Positions 22,529 through 35,136 of a DNA stretch of 64,000 bases are shown here, in pieces (position 1 is the first letter of the stretch; each line of letters starts with the position of its first letter). The notes under the pieces were generated by a model. It was given only the letters and a program-made list of their open reading frames with translations, was not told where the DNA came from and ran no database searches. Where the stretch lies: NCBI GenBank assembly GCA_050084985.1, contig JBITNC010000001.1:26164001-26228000 (forward strand). Direction: 5' to 3'. Position numbers and translations under genes: made by a program. Source of the stretch: Nageia nagi. Taxonomy: Eukaryota > Pinophyta.

Positions 22529-23917
22529 TGTGATAAGCCCAAGTTATTAGCTCATGCTCAAACATGCCCTAGGAGAGGGTTATTTTCCTAATGCTCAAAA
22601 TCTAGCTAATTTAGCATAAAATAGTACAAGAATACCAACATCTAGCTAGGATTGGTAAAAATGAGGCAAAAGACTACAATTATCCTTAAATACCCAACAA
22701 AGGGCTAAGGAAGAAATAATATGAATAAATAATGTAAAATATACTTTTAGATTCAATGTCCAAGTATAATGAGACAATTGACAAGAATGGTAATAAATAA
22801 TGTAATTGTATTTGGAATATGGAATGGAAGAACCTTAATTACAATAATGTTACCAAGATATTGATGCATTAGAGCTTAGATCCACATTATGGAAAGGCTT
22901 GCACCAAGGATTCCTCCTCAAATAACTATGGTGGAATCTAAGAGACCCATTAGCATTGTTCTATTAATCCAAGGATAATGCCAACATCCCTAAAATGGCT
23001 AACTAACAACTAAGGATTTTCCAATCCCCATGTGTGTGCCTACATAACTTCCATCCTACACCCTGTGATAAATACTTAGCTCTCAAAATAATGGAATACT
23101 AGAAGAAATGAGATCTAACCAAGTAATAAGATAAATAATAATGATCAACATGTATTCTATCTCCTAAAATTCCTCCTTATATAAGTGAGATAGTTCATCT
23201 TCTAATATTGCATTGAGATGATCTAATAGTGTACAAGGGTGATCTGTATTTTTCATGTTGCCAACATACAAGATGGAGTGCCTTTGAGTGAGTGAAATCA
23301 TATCCAAGGGCCTAGAATACTAGCGTTGGGATGATGGAGACTTCAATTAATCTTGGTGTTAGTACCACTTACTAGAATATCTTCAAGAGGGTGACATGGG
23401 GCCTAGGGATACAAAAATTTCCAACATGGGGGTCAAATACTTCCTTAATACCCAAATTTTAAGCAAGAAAATCTTTAATACCCCATATTCCCAAATATCT
23501 CTTTCTTGGTTCCACATCCAAGCCTAGGAGTCCATGTGATGCCTCGAAGTTGGTGTAATAACCTAGGTGGATTCTCTACCTTGAAGAGGGAAGCATTAAT
23601 GATAAGAGGACCATCTAATTCTAATATTACAATCATCAAGGTTTAATATGCAAAATTGAGACTAATATTTCATTTACAATCATAATGGCCTTGGTATCAT
23701 CAATACATCATTATTGACATAATTAGACACTCAACTATACATAATATGCTAAATAAGGGCCAAACGTTCCATAATTAGAGTACTAAACTACTCTCTAAGT
23801 GGAACTTACAAGTAAATTTCTAAATAACTACTAAAATAAGAAAAATTACTCATAATCTAATGTTCCCATTTATTAATGGTGAAATAATGAAAACACCACA
23901 AAAATAGGGATATTACA
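22529..23917 (-). repeat. 3' LTR of the LARD-like element (1389 bp)
   Basis: In + orientation it begins TGTGATAAGCCC and ends GGGATATTACA, i.e. TGTAATATCCC...CA on the element's own strand. It aligns along its length with 27262-28592. Long matched blocks include 'gccctaggagaggg', 'catgtaagtcctatactacaccc'-type sequence and the closing 'tactcataatctaat...cccattta'. Confidence 0.88.
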
Positions 23918-26900
23918 ATTACATCCTTTCCAAATTGCTAATCCCCAAGCAATTTAGAACACCAATAGCTATAGAAGAGTCTTATTGATCCTTCTCTTCC
24001 TCTTTAAAGCTATGAATAACATATAATTAAGAATCAAATAACTTTGACTTAATTTGCTCAATATTCTTTATATCAATCACAACTTTTAAGTATGCAAACT
24101 CTAGTTCTTTAGATAAATCTTCATCTTCATCATCAATTTATGATCTTGAGTAGCAAAATGAAAGTTCAATTTCATCAGCACTCTCAAGATATGGTTTTTT
24201 ATAGATAGGTTTAATATTTTTGATACAATTTCCTCCTCTTGTAATCCTCCTATTAAGGTATGTGGAAGTACGACCCTCTTCTTCAAGTCATTAATTGGGG
24301 AGTTTTCATTCTCTACATTATCTAAGAATAATTGGTAGTATATTATTATCTAGTTATTTGTGGGAGAACCTACATGTTCATGGTACCTTATGCAAGTCTC
24401 CTTAGGTAAGGAGAAGGTTCCCCTAGTCTTAATTAATCTTGTAGGTATTTTAGAACCTTGTTGCACTTGGTTTGTAGTCCTATGCTTCCAACGTGTTGTC
24501 TCATGTTCCTTTGATTATTTCTCTAATGTGGTGAGGATCTCTTGCTTTGAATTTTAGAATTCCTAATGTAGCTTGGTATTTTTTTTAAATTAGGACTCCA
24601 ATTCTTATCTTTTCTTGAATGTCTCAAAATCAATTACCTCCCTTGAGGATGATTTCCCTTTTGATGTATTAGTATAGGTTTGACCTTTCTCGATCCATTT
24701 GTTTATCCTGTATATAACACTAACCAACAAATCCATCCATACCTTTTGATATTTAGCCTCTAGATACTATAAATCCCAATATATGTATAAGGGTACTATT
24801 TCTATGAATGCTTCAAATTTCTTTGATTAATTGTGCAAGATTTCTTCAAGAGTGGCAAATGTGTTAGATGGCAACTCTTTCTCTTCCTCTATGCTTCTTG
24901 AATAGAATTCTTCAAACTTAATCACCACTTACTACATTAGTTTTATTAGAGTATATAGTATTTGTTTTACCCTTATTTGTTATTTATGGGTGAAGTATCC
25001 CCCTTATCCCCTTTGCATATGTTGGTAATTTATGTCCTATCTCCAACATTAATGACCTAATCTCCAAGGTTCTATTTAATGGAAATAAATATTAGAGTTT
25101 TCCATCTTCTTAGTCTTAGTAGAGTTTGAAGATGAAGCCATAGGGACTTGTGATGGTTTCATGTTGCCTTCTTGTGCTCACTTTGCTTTTACAATAAATG
25201 ATTCCTCCCACTTCACCAACGTTAGATGAATTATAAGAAGCAATATGGAGGTTATCAACTATTTTTATTTACAATTGATTGCTCTTATTTTTTCAAGATG
25301 TCCCACATCTTCCACCCATAGTCTTAAGATTCTAATGAATTACAACTGGAGTTTCTTGTACCTCAATTCCTTCTTTTTAGACCCAACAAATTTATAGGAT
25401 GTATGTGTATATTTTCTTGCCTTCAAAATTTTGAATTAGTATCCTTAAGAGTGGACATGGGTCTTTGGGTGGTGAAATGGTGAAGAAATACCTCCTTAAT
25501 TTTCATGCACCCTCTCATGCTTAGAATTTGGCCTTCCAAATACCCAACAAAGAGTCCTTAGGTGCTCAATTGACTCTTTAGGTACTCAATGCATTCCTCC
25601 CAACCATCTAGATACCCAACAATCTCCTTGAAGGTGTCACTCAAGTCTCTAAGCTCTCCTACTACTAACATCTCCATCTTGTTCTCTAATTTCAAAATTT
25701 TAGCTTTCACAAATGATGTGCTCTTCCACTAATCAAACATTTGGCTTTATAGGAATTAGAGTTAATGTAATCTTGATTTTCACATTTGCATCATATTTTC
25801 CCTCCAAAATTTAAATTTTGAGCACAATAAAATATAAAACCACAAAAATAATTTGCTTATCAAATTTTCTTATTTTTATTAAATAAATATATTTTTATGT
25901 TTTTCTAAAAATATTTTTCCTTTTTCTTACTTATCCCTCCATGCTTGAAAATAAAATCCTAAATTATAGTAACTAAATTTAGAATTTTTGAAATTTCTCT
26001 ATCAAATTTTCTTATTTTTATTAAATAAATATATTTTTATGTTTTTCTAAAAATATTTTTTCTTTTTCTTACTTATCCCTCCATGCTTGAAAAATAAAAT
26101 CCTAAATTATAGTAAATAAATTTAGAATTTTTTGAAATTTCTCAAACCTAGAAAATTGAACCTCACATTATGAATTCACCTTGATCTAAATGTAAGCTTT
26201 GATGTCAGAATGGCTAGTGTTTGAGCAACCAGGATCATAACTAACCTTCTCACCTCCACATTGCAAATTGATGTAATAATTATCCATGCATGGACTTATA
26301 TGCCCATGATACTTAATTTGGATGCACAAGCTCCCATATTTTCCACTAATGGAACACTGGATGATATCTTAGGATAAAATTATCTTCTCATGGATGCAAC
26401 ATGATAGTTAGTGATTGTTAATCCTCTAAATTTCTCTAATGTCTACCTTCAAGAACTATAAGTTTTTATTTTTTCTCTTTCAAGATATCATATATCTACA
26501 TAGTTAAATCAACTCCAATCAATTTTTCTCAACATCTTAGTAAAAATAAATTTCCTTGAGTCTTTCTTAGCTCCAAAGACTCCTTTACATCTAGAATACC
26601 TCAAATTCCTTCTAAAAATCATGAAACTTTAAAAATATGGCCAAGAATATTAGACATCCAACTTAAAGGGTGATATCTAGTAGCTAAGACCTCAACATTT
26701 ACCTTCAAACCCTCTCAAATCTTGATTTTGTGCTAGAAATTTAAGCATTACCTTCCAAGAGGTCAAAACTCAAATTTAAGGCTCCAAGACTCTAATGTTG
26801 CTTACCATGAAGCTATAATCAAAATTTGGATATACAAAATCAAACTTTAGATTAGATTTGGTTATCGAAATAACCTTTTATAACCACTTCATTTATGAAA

Positions 26901-27247
26901 CTTCAAATTTTATGTAATACCACTATAAAAACCATTATGAAAACTCTAAAAATCACTTGTGAAGATACCATTATGTTTTGTGATACCTTAATCTTATAGT
27001 AGGATGGAAATACTATGGTTCATAATTCCTCCTCAATTTTCCTAATAGGCTGACAAAATCTTTTCAGCTCTAGATAATTTTGAAACTCCTAAAACCCTTA
27101 TGATATCACTTTGAATTTAGGTATCTAATTCTTCCAAATTCTCCTCAATATTTATTACCAAAGAGAAGGTTAAGTTTTCATCTCTTCAAATTAGCTCAAA
27201 ATATTCCATGTGTGAAACCTTTAATTCCAACATGATGGCATAATCTA
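23918..27247 (-). other. Interior of the LARD-like element, no coding domain recognised
   Basis: 3.3 kb without a frame longer than about 65 codons and without any pol or gag motif on either strand. Contains a 142-bp tandem duplication at 25858-26143 (listed separately). The bases just right of 23917 read 'attacatcctttcc', i.e. GGAAAGGATGTAAT on the element strand, a plausible but weak PPT. Confidence 0.65.
25858..26143. repeat. 142-bp tandem duplication, two units
   Basis: 'tatcaaattttcttatttttatt' starts at 25858 and again at 26000, and the two units stay nearly identical to the end ('gaattttt(t)gaaatttctc'). Differences are a few single bases and indels in A or T runs, so the duplication is younger than the general decay of the element. 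Confidence 0.85.
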
Positions 27248-27260
27248 GGCTTTGATACCA
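27248..27260 (-). other. Primer-binding site (initiator Met tRNA type)
   Basis: On the minus strand TGGTATCAAAGCC lies one base from the inner end of the 5' LTR. The standard plant form is TGGTATCAGAGC. This position and sequence fix the element's orientation. Confidence 0.85.
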
Positions 27261-27261
27261 T

Positions 27262-28592
27262 TATGATGAGCCTAAGTTATTGGTTCATGCTAAAATGTGC
27301 CCTAGGAGAGGGATGTTTTCCCTAATGGTCTACATATAAGCCAATTTAGCATATAATAGCATAAGAATACTAATGTCTACCTAGGATCGACAGAAATGAT
27401 ACAACAAACTACAATTATCCTCAAATATCCAACTTAAGGATAAGGAGGCCATAATACGAGTAAATAATACAAAATATACTTCCATATACAACATCCAAGT
27501 ATAATGATACAATTGATAAGAAAAATAATATAATTGTATTTAGAATATTAAATGGGAGGAACATACTTCCAAATCTACAACATGGAAAGGCTTACATCAA
27601 GGCTTCTTCTTCTAACAACTATGGTCGAATCTTAGAGATCCATTAGCAGTGTTCTACTAATCTGAGGGTAATGCCAACACCCCTTATATGGATAGATGAT
27701 AACCTAGGATTCAAAATCCCCAAGTGTGTGCCCATGTAAGTCCTATACTACACCCCGTGATAGATACATCACTCCTAAAAGAATGGAATATTGTAAGAGT
27801 TGAGATCCAACCAAGTAATAAGATAATAATTATCAACATATATTCTATCTCTTGGGATTTATCCTTATTTATGTGAGGTAGTTCATCTTCTAATATCACA
27901 TTGAGATGATCCAACAATGTACAAGGGTGATATGTGTGCTCATGTTGCTAACATCCAAGATGGAGTACCTAGGGATAAGTGAAATCATATCCAAAGGCCT
28001 AGAATTCTATCATTGGGATAATGGAGCCTTCAATGTATCTTGGTGTCAATGCCACATGCTATAATATTTCCAAGATGGTGATGTGGAACATAGGGATGTC
28101 TAAATCTCCAACATGGAGGTCAAATCCTTTCTTCATGCCCAACATCTAAGTGGGTAAGCCTTTAATGCCTTGTGTTACTAAATATCTCTCTTTGTATCAC
28201 ATCCAAGCCTGGAAGTTTGTGTGATGCCTCAAAATTGGTGTAATCACATCAAATAGAGGAGTGTTAATGATAAGAGGATCATCTAATGCTAATATTACAA
28301 TAATTAAGGCTTAATATGCAATGCCTCTATAATGGATACTAATATTGCATTTATAATCATAATGGCCTTGGTATCATTAATACATCATTATTGGCATAAT
28401 TGGACACTCATCTATACATAATATGCTAAATAAGGACCAACATTTCATAATTGGAGTAATAAACTACTCTCCAAGTGGAACTTACAAGTCATTAGCCAAA
28501 TAACTACTAAAATAAGCAAAAGTACTCATAATCTAATAGTCCCATTTATCAATGGTGAAATGGAAAAACACTATAAAAATGGAGATATTACA
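27262..28592 (-). repeat. 5' LTR of the LARD-like element (1331 bp)
   Basis: In + orientation begins TATGATGAGCC (TG changed to TA at the terminus) and ends GGAGATATTACA. Divergence from the other LTR is visible throughout (I estimate well above 10% by eye, not computed), so the insertion is old. Confidence 0.88.
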
Positions 28593-28597
28593 AGTAA

Positions 28598-31500
28598 TTA
28601 TTATGACCAACATTATTTTGTTGTTATGAGTTCAACTTCATAGATTTTCATTTTAAAAAATTATCAACTATTAACTTTAGAAAAGGGAAAACTATACCCT
28701 ACATTGAAGCTACAACATGAATGCAATGGATTGAATCAAAATCCAAGGTTTTTGAATTTATAGGGATCCCATAATACCTTGCTAATTGTGGATTTGTATC
28801 ATATGACTTCAATGAAACTTGAAGTATTGAATACTAAAAATTTAATATGCAAAACCAAATTTATGTATGTGTTTTACATTGAGAAAAAATATCATAACAC
28901 AAAAAACATTATTAACATTGATTGCTTAGAGTTATAAGTACTAAAAATAAACACATATACGAAGCATTATCACATAAAAAATAATCACTAATAATTTTTT
29001 TATTCGATAAAAATTCCTAAACATGTATATAAGAGTGTATAGTCCACATGTTTTTTACCTAGTATTCACTGATAAGTTTAATACAATAAGAAATACTTCA
29101 AACCTTGCAATTCATAATAGTTCAAGTAGAAAGCAAGGTTGAAAATTGAAACCAATATATGTGTTACTTCAGTAGAGTATATATTCTTATGCACAACCAA
29201 GGAATTAATGATGCTTTATAAGTATGGATATAGTTTCCCAAATTTAATTATTATTTTCCAATAAACATAATAAGCAATAATATGCCTATAAATCTAGGGA
29301 AAAATTATTAAATGTAATTTTGATTCATAATTTATAGTTGATGACTTTATATTCTCTATAATACTAAAAGTTGCATACAAGAATTAAAAATTGACTTTAG
29401 AATATAAATTTTGCAATAAAATATTTAGCCAATGAACTAACTAGAAGTAGAAGTACTCAAACCTTATTATGCCAAGTACCAACCATTATATATTAATAAA
29501 TTACAAAACTCAATACTTCACTATCAATCATAGTAGAAGATGATGTAAGAAAGAAGAATGAATCCTAGTGATGTTTTAAAGGGAATATTCACCAAGTTAA
29601 CAATAGGTTCCAAGTTGGGTTTATTATTTATCTTCCAAAACCCTCCCTTAGTATTAAAGAAAAAAATATTCCTTTGGATAGGGCTCAAAACATTGCCTAT
29701 ACACCTTTGAATAAACTTATAGATTTGATATGATGAGGTTCTTAGGAATGTGTTAGTGTTTAATAAAATGCACAAATATTAAATGCAAAATAAATAATTC
29801 TATGGGTTTTAATGATTATAAGATATATAAATAATACACAAAATTGATACATTAAAATTTGTTATAAATCATTTTAAACAAATCCTCATTGTGATATAGA
29901 TTTAGGAACATGTACATAAAAGGGTACATTATATGTTTAACAAAATCCAAAGAAAGATAGATAGTAAAATATTTATGTATCTGATAATAAAGTTCCTAAA
30001 TAAATTAGGAAAAAAAGAGTCAGATTAGCTCAGGTTGTGTAGTTTGTAGGTTGTACTTTGTATCCTATAGGGTTTGAAATTCAAATCTTTGATGATGGAC
30101 TAGTGACAAATCCGTAAGATTATGCAGTTTGATGGTATTGAAAATTTAGAAATTGGAAAATTAAATAATGAAAATTTGCAATTATAATGGAATTTTGGAA
30201 ATTTGGAATCACCAATACAGCACTAATAGTTTACACTTTACATGCTTATGTTATTATTGCTACTCATTATACCACTCCAGTATCCTATGTATTAGCCAAT
30301 CAAAAGTTAAAACTTGATTGCATATATATATATATGATTTTTAAATTCATTCACTTGTAAAATTGATATTTTTTAAAAAAAATAACAAGTCAAAATCTAC
30401 GGTTGATAAAAATTAAAACCATATTTTTATGATTTGGTGAATCATTAAAGAAGTAAATATTCCTAGATTCAATAATTATTGTAGCTTTTCACTGACTAAC
30501 ACATCATTGAGAAATAATTATTGTGTTGCGAACTTGATAAGTAGTTTGATGAGAATTAGAATTTAGAAATTTCAAAACAACCATCCAAGACTCCTAAGCT
30601 TTGTGAATCACATTTGGCATATTTATATATTCCTTTGTTCAAAACTTGGCACCTCAACAATAGAAACAACTCCTTTTATGATTTCATTAAGGATCCTTTC
30701 TTGGTTTCAATATGTATCTATTAGATTTTTATTTGAAGGTAAAGTTGGTAAAAAATGAGAAGATTATATTATATGATATAGGGGTTTATTTTTATTATGC
30801 ATGTTGGATCTCTCACATTTGTTCAGTGTTATGAGACATGGTTACAAATTAGATTTTGTAGTTTTTGAAGTAGGTTTACAAGACATGGATAGAGATTAGC
30901 TTTTTAGTTTTTGAAGAACCATACATTTTATTGATTTGCATGTTTGAATTTTAAATTTTAAATTATGTTATTGAGGTGACGATGCATGCCTTACAAAAAA
31001 AATTTAAACTTCAAGCAACTTTTGAATTTTATAGTATTTTTAATATCATTGTTTTTTCAATTTTTCTAAACTTTTACTCAAATTGAATAAATTTATTGAA
31101 CTTTTTAAAGCCAATTTTACCCAATTTTGCCAAATTATACTTAGGTTAGTAAAAATTTAGACTTGATTTAGTTAAAATTAGACTTAGGTTGATAAACCAA
31201 CCCCCCTAAGCCTCCTTAACCTCAAAATTTTAGGCCTAACTTCGTAAAAACTTTAAGAGTATTTTAAATTTTGAAGCATAGAGAAAAGATTAGTTATAGA
31301 AGGAATGCAATGAAACCTTAAAGGAAATACATCTAAATGATTATGGGATTTCCAAGAAAAAATTAAGATTATAACCCAGACTAAATCCCCCTCATGAATG
31401 GAAAAACATTTTGTTGTAGGAAAAACCTTTTGTAGATGAGGTAATCATGATGGTATCAAAATCTTAATTCTTCAAAGTTGAGCTTAGTATAACAATTATA

Positions 31501-31896
31501 AAAAGCTTAATTAAGAAAGAAGAAGAAGGGCTAAAAAAACACTTTTTAGTCACTTTTTTGGGGTTCTAACCCCTCTTGATATATTATATGAAGTTGGATG
31601 AAGGAAATATGGTGTACAAAAGGGTTGATTTCCCTAATTACACTACCAAGAGAATTCCTATTATTCAAATTTTAATTCGAATAAGACATAGAAAAGATGA
31701 TAGAAATGGGTCCATGGTTCCTCAAAAAGAAAGGATTAATTATCAAGTGATGGGAGAAACATTTCTCCTCTAGAATTGAAAACTTCAATCTTATCCCAAC
31801 ATGGGTCTCACTACCCAAATTTCACCCATCATATTGGCACCCATGTGTTACAACTAGAGTACTAAAGCTAATGGATCCCTTATCACAATTGAAAGA
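28598..31896. other. Unannotated AT-rich stretch
   Basis: About 3.3 kb with no recognisable protein domain. Frames such as 29524-29775 (minus) and 31576-31773 (+) lack any family motif. A weak SINE-like box pair is noted at 30015. Otherwise I see nothing specific. Confidence 0.4.
30015..30145 (+). mobile_element. Weak tRNA-derived SINE candidate
   Basis: GATTAGCTCAGGTTGTGTAG (30023-30042) resembles box A of a tRNA promoter, and GGGTTTGAAATTCAAA (30070-30085) resembles box B at suitable spacing. The 3' end is undefined, no duplication was found and the boxes are degraded. Kept only as a pointer. Confidence 0.25.
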
Positions 31897-32477
31897 GCAA
31901 CTATCATAGCCCAAATCCACTCTAGATTTCCCTTGGTGTGTTTTGTTTTAGTTTAAATGTGAAATAAGACATTGAATATATATTATTTGAATAAAATGCT
32001 TGATATGTTTTTATTTGTTTAAGTTATGAAATCCTAGATAAGGATAATAGTTGCTTATCCTACATATATGTACATGTTACTGTTGCAAGTGGTTTTGTGA
32101 TGTGTAGGTGATAGGTAATGGAAGGCAGGATGCTCTTGAATGGTTTGGAAATGAATGATTACTAATGATTCTCATTATAATATATAAGATTGAGACACTA
32201 GGATAGCTAGGTAAGTGGTTGCATACATACAAGCATGGAGCAAGATAAGCTCCCTAGGATTGTTAATATGTGTTTATGATTGCTTAGTTGTGTTCTTTAA
32301 TTTGAGTTGAAAATATTTATATGCCTTAAAGGATTGCCAAGGATGTTATTATAATTATCGTAGGACCCCTAATAATTAATATTAGTGGGTAAATATAATT
32401 AAGGGAACTAACTAGGTAGGAAAAAGGTAAAGCTTAATTATTTAAATATACGTATTTTGTGAGTGTGTATGTATTAC

Positions 32478-32515
32478 TTCTTAATTATTAATTAAATTTA
32501 ATTAATAATTAAGAA
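32478..32515. repeat. Perfect 38-bp palindrome within the solo LTR
   Basis: TTCTTAATTATTAATTAAA is followed without a spacer by its exact reverse complement, giving two 19-base arms. It lies about 280 bases upstream of the LTR TATA box, in the presumed U3 enhancer region. Confidence 0.95.
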
Positions 32516-32796
32516 TCGTAATCTCTAACATTAAATATTATTATAAATAAATTAAGTGAAATGAGTTATGATTGGTTGGTTGATAAAGGTTAGAGTTAAC
32601 TAAGCCTTTAAGATATTAGTTGCAAGTTAGTGTGGTAGTTTTAAGTTGAGGTATGCCATTGGAACTAAGTCCACTAAAGTGTTGATTGATGACTAAGTGA
32701 GAAGATATTTCCACTTAAGAATTAACTCCCACTCACTTGATTTTAAGTGGTGTTGTCACTCCTAGTTATTTTCTAGCCTAGCCCTAGTTGAAAATC

Positions 32797-32804
32797 TATA
32801 AATA
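32797..32804 (+). promoter_or_regulatory. TATA box of the solo LTR
   Basis: TATAAATA followed by GAGCCCTATGATCGAG, in a relatively GC-richer context about 900 bases into the LTR. This looks like an LTR promoter with transcription expected to start about 25-35 bases downstream (near 32830). Inferred from the sequence pattern only. Confidence 0.55.
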
Positions 32805-33599
32805 GAGCCCTATGATCGAGCTTTTGGTTCATTCTTATTTTTCATTAATTTTGGAGTAGCAAAGTTCTATGATTCTTAGAGCTAGAGGTCCTTCAGCAAT
32901 TGTAAGATTAGATTAAGGTTGACCCCTATATTTTATTACTTCTCTATATTATATTCCATGAAAGTTTTATTTTATCAATAGATGTTTGATAAAATAGTAG
33001 TCTTGGTTTTATTTACCTCTAAGTGATCTTTTTTACCTCCTAGTATTACTAAAATTTGACTGGTTGAGATTTTTGCCAAAATATTCTCTTTTGAGTTATG
33101 TAAGATTATAAGAATGATTTTTATTTTATTATGTATTTATTTCAAAATTTGTGCAAGTCTTATTTATTTTTCCATATAAAAAAAGACTAAATATGGATTT
33201 TTATTAAATATTATCAGCCACTATGGGCTACATGCAAGTCTTAGTGGAGTTTTAAATATATTATTATATTATTGTTAAGCCCTTTTGGTCTTGTACAGTG
33301 ATACATGTAGTTTAATGGGCCTTTATGGCTAATGTTTGATTCAAGAGAGACCTTGGGGAACCTACATGGGTGTTGGGGCTCTCCCAACCCCAACATTAGG
33401 CTCTAAGCCCCTCTCATTGGCATTTGGTTCTTAAAGGGAGCCTTGGGAAGATGTGAGGCCATGGATGCCCATGTCCTCTCCCAAGACCTTGTACTTTGCC
33501 CCTTATGGTACATGGCACCTTGGGATCTAGGTAGGGGAATTTAACTCTCCTATTTGGGTTTTAATTACCTCGATTTTAGTGTAGCTTTGGTTGGGGATT

Positions 33600-34060
33600 T
33601 GGGCTTTATTTTATAATTTTTAAAATAGGTTTTGATATTTTAAAAATTAGGTTTGGGAATTATTTATTTATTTAATTATGTGGTTTTGTTTAATATTTAC
33701 ATAGAATTAATTTAGGTGTTTATTATTATTTTAAAAATATAGTTATGATATTTTTAAAATAGAGTTTTAAGAAGATTTCGAATATAGTCTTGACTATGTT
33801 AAAATATTTAATTATTTTAAAAATATAGATAGATATTTTTAAAATAGAGTTATTTACTATTTTAAATTATAGGTTGATAGTTTAAAATAAGGTAAAAATT
33901 AATATTTTTGGATATCGCTATTGTATCCTAAAATAGAGTTTAGTGTTTTATTTTGAGATCTAGTAGATGTTAATTTATTTTAAAATGGAAATTGATATTT
34001 TAAAATAAGGATGTTTGATATTTTAAAATGTGATTTAATGTTTTAAATTAGAGTTCTTAG
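33600..34060. repeat. Degenerate 'gatattttaaaatag' repeats
   Basis: Variants of GATATTTTAAAATAG recur roughly every 25-40 bases through this part of the LTR (for example near 33640, 33750, 33830, 33880, 33990 and 34015). The spacing is irregular, so it is a decayed or loosely organised repeat rather than a clean satellite. Confidence 0.5.
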
Positions 34061-35136
34061 AGTTGTTGAAGTGTTTCCTTAAAATGGAAAAGCATGTAGA
34101 TGCATTTTAGAAGAAACCTAAGACTATATCTAATCCAACCATTCTTGAGCTACAATCAAATCTAAAGGAGCAAAGCCTCATTTGTATTGTAGGAAAGGAG
34201 TTGGATAAATTGTTGCTATGGGTTTTAAAATGTATTGTACTTGCTATTTGATTTATGAAAATAAATAGTAAGGCTATTGTTGTAAAATGATTTGAAAAGA
34301 ATTATTACTTCATTTTTTTTAGGATGATTGTGCTATTATGATTATTGTACAAAGTTGATATTTTGGGATTGTAAATGATTAGTATTTAAAAAGTTACGTG
34401 TTATTCTTTTATTAAATAATATTTTAGTAAATGAATTACCTTACTTGAATATGATATTCCTTCATACTTTATGGAAGATGATGCTTACTTAATTTGAAAA
34501 GTTCATATTATATGATGATGCTAGGATCTAACTCCCTTGCCTATAGGTGTGAATAGAGTTAATATGATGTTTATTATTTGGAAATGATTTATTATTAAGT
34601 CATGGTGGGTTTTTCTTTGATGTTTAAACCTAAGTGTAGACCTACCCCAAAATTTTGAGCAAATTATTACTATTCATTATGGGATGTTGATTTTATCTTC
34701 ATGCAAGTTAGGCTAAGATAAATTGAGAAATCCTTATGGTTACATGGACCTCTAAGTATTAAATTTCCATGATATGATGATGGTAGGAAATATGAGAAGG
34801 TATGTGGTACCATAAAAAATTCAATATGTTCAATAGAATGTACAAAGGCAAGCCATGTGAAGTTATTTAATAGGGTAAATTAAATAATGGGAAATGGTAT
34901 AAAGTCAGTGAAGAGTCTAGAATCTTGAATGACTTAACTTAGAACAATACTAGTAATATTGTGAACAATAATTCATAGTGTTTTCAAGAAACTTCCAAAC
35001 ACAGTCAAAATATAGTGCATTTAAATTACTTTTTTATTTACTTAAAAAAAAATTATGCTCACCTCTCAAGTGTATGGGATGGGTGTTAAAGTGATGATCT
35101 TAAGTGTTTTTGTTGAAATAGGGTCATTATAGCAAC

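Larger units (their letters stand above)
22529..28592 (-). mobile_element. Complete pol-less LTR retrotransposon (LARD-like), minus strand
   Basis: Two direct repeats of 1.3-1.4 kb bound a 3.3-kb interior. The whole is flanked by a perfect 5-bp duplication, AGTAA (22524-22528 and 28593-28597). On the minus strand the 5' LTR is followed, after one base, by TGGTATCAAAGCC, a primer-binding site complementary (with a change or two) to the 3' end of initiator Met tRNA. I find no gag, RT, RNase H or integrase in the interior, only short frames. This fits a non-autonomous large retrotransposon derivative. An alternative is an element whose genes are decayed beyond recognition. Confidence 0.88.
31902..35131 (+). 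mobile_element. Solo LTR, 3.2 kb, Tekay/Del-like gypsy family
   Basis: A 3230-bp block flanked by a perfect 5-bp duplication, GCAAC (31897-31901 and 35132-35136). It starts TATCATAGCCCAAATCC and ends GGGTCATTATA, which look like TGTCATAGCCC...GGGTCATTACA after C-to-T changes at both ends. Those termini and the great length are typical of gypsy chromovirus LTRs such as Tekay/Del. No PBS, PPT or coding remnant occurs inside, so this is most simply an LTR left by recombination between the two LTRs of a full element. The orientation is inferred from the terminal motifs and the TATA box. Confidence 0.8.
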
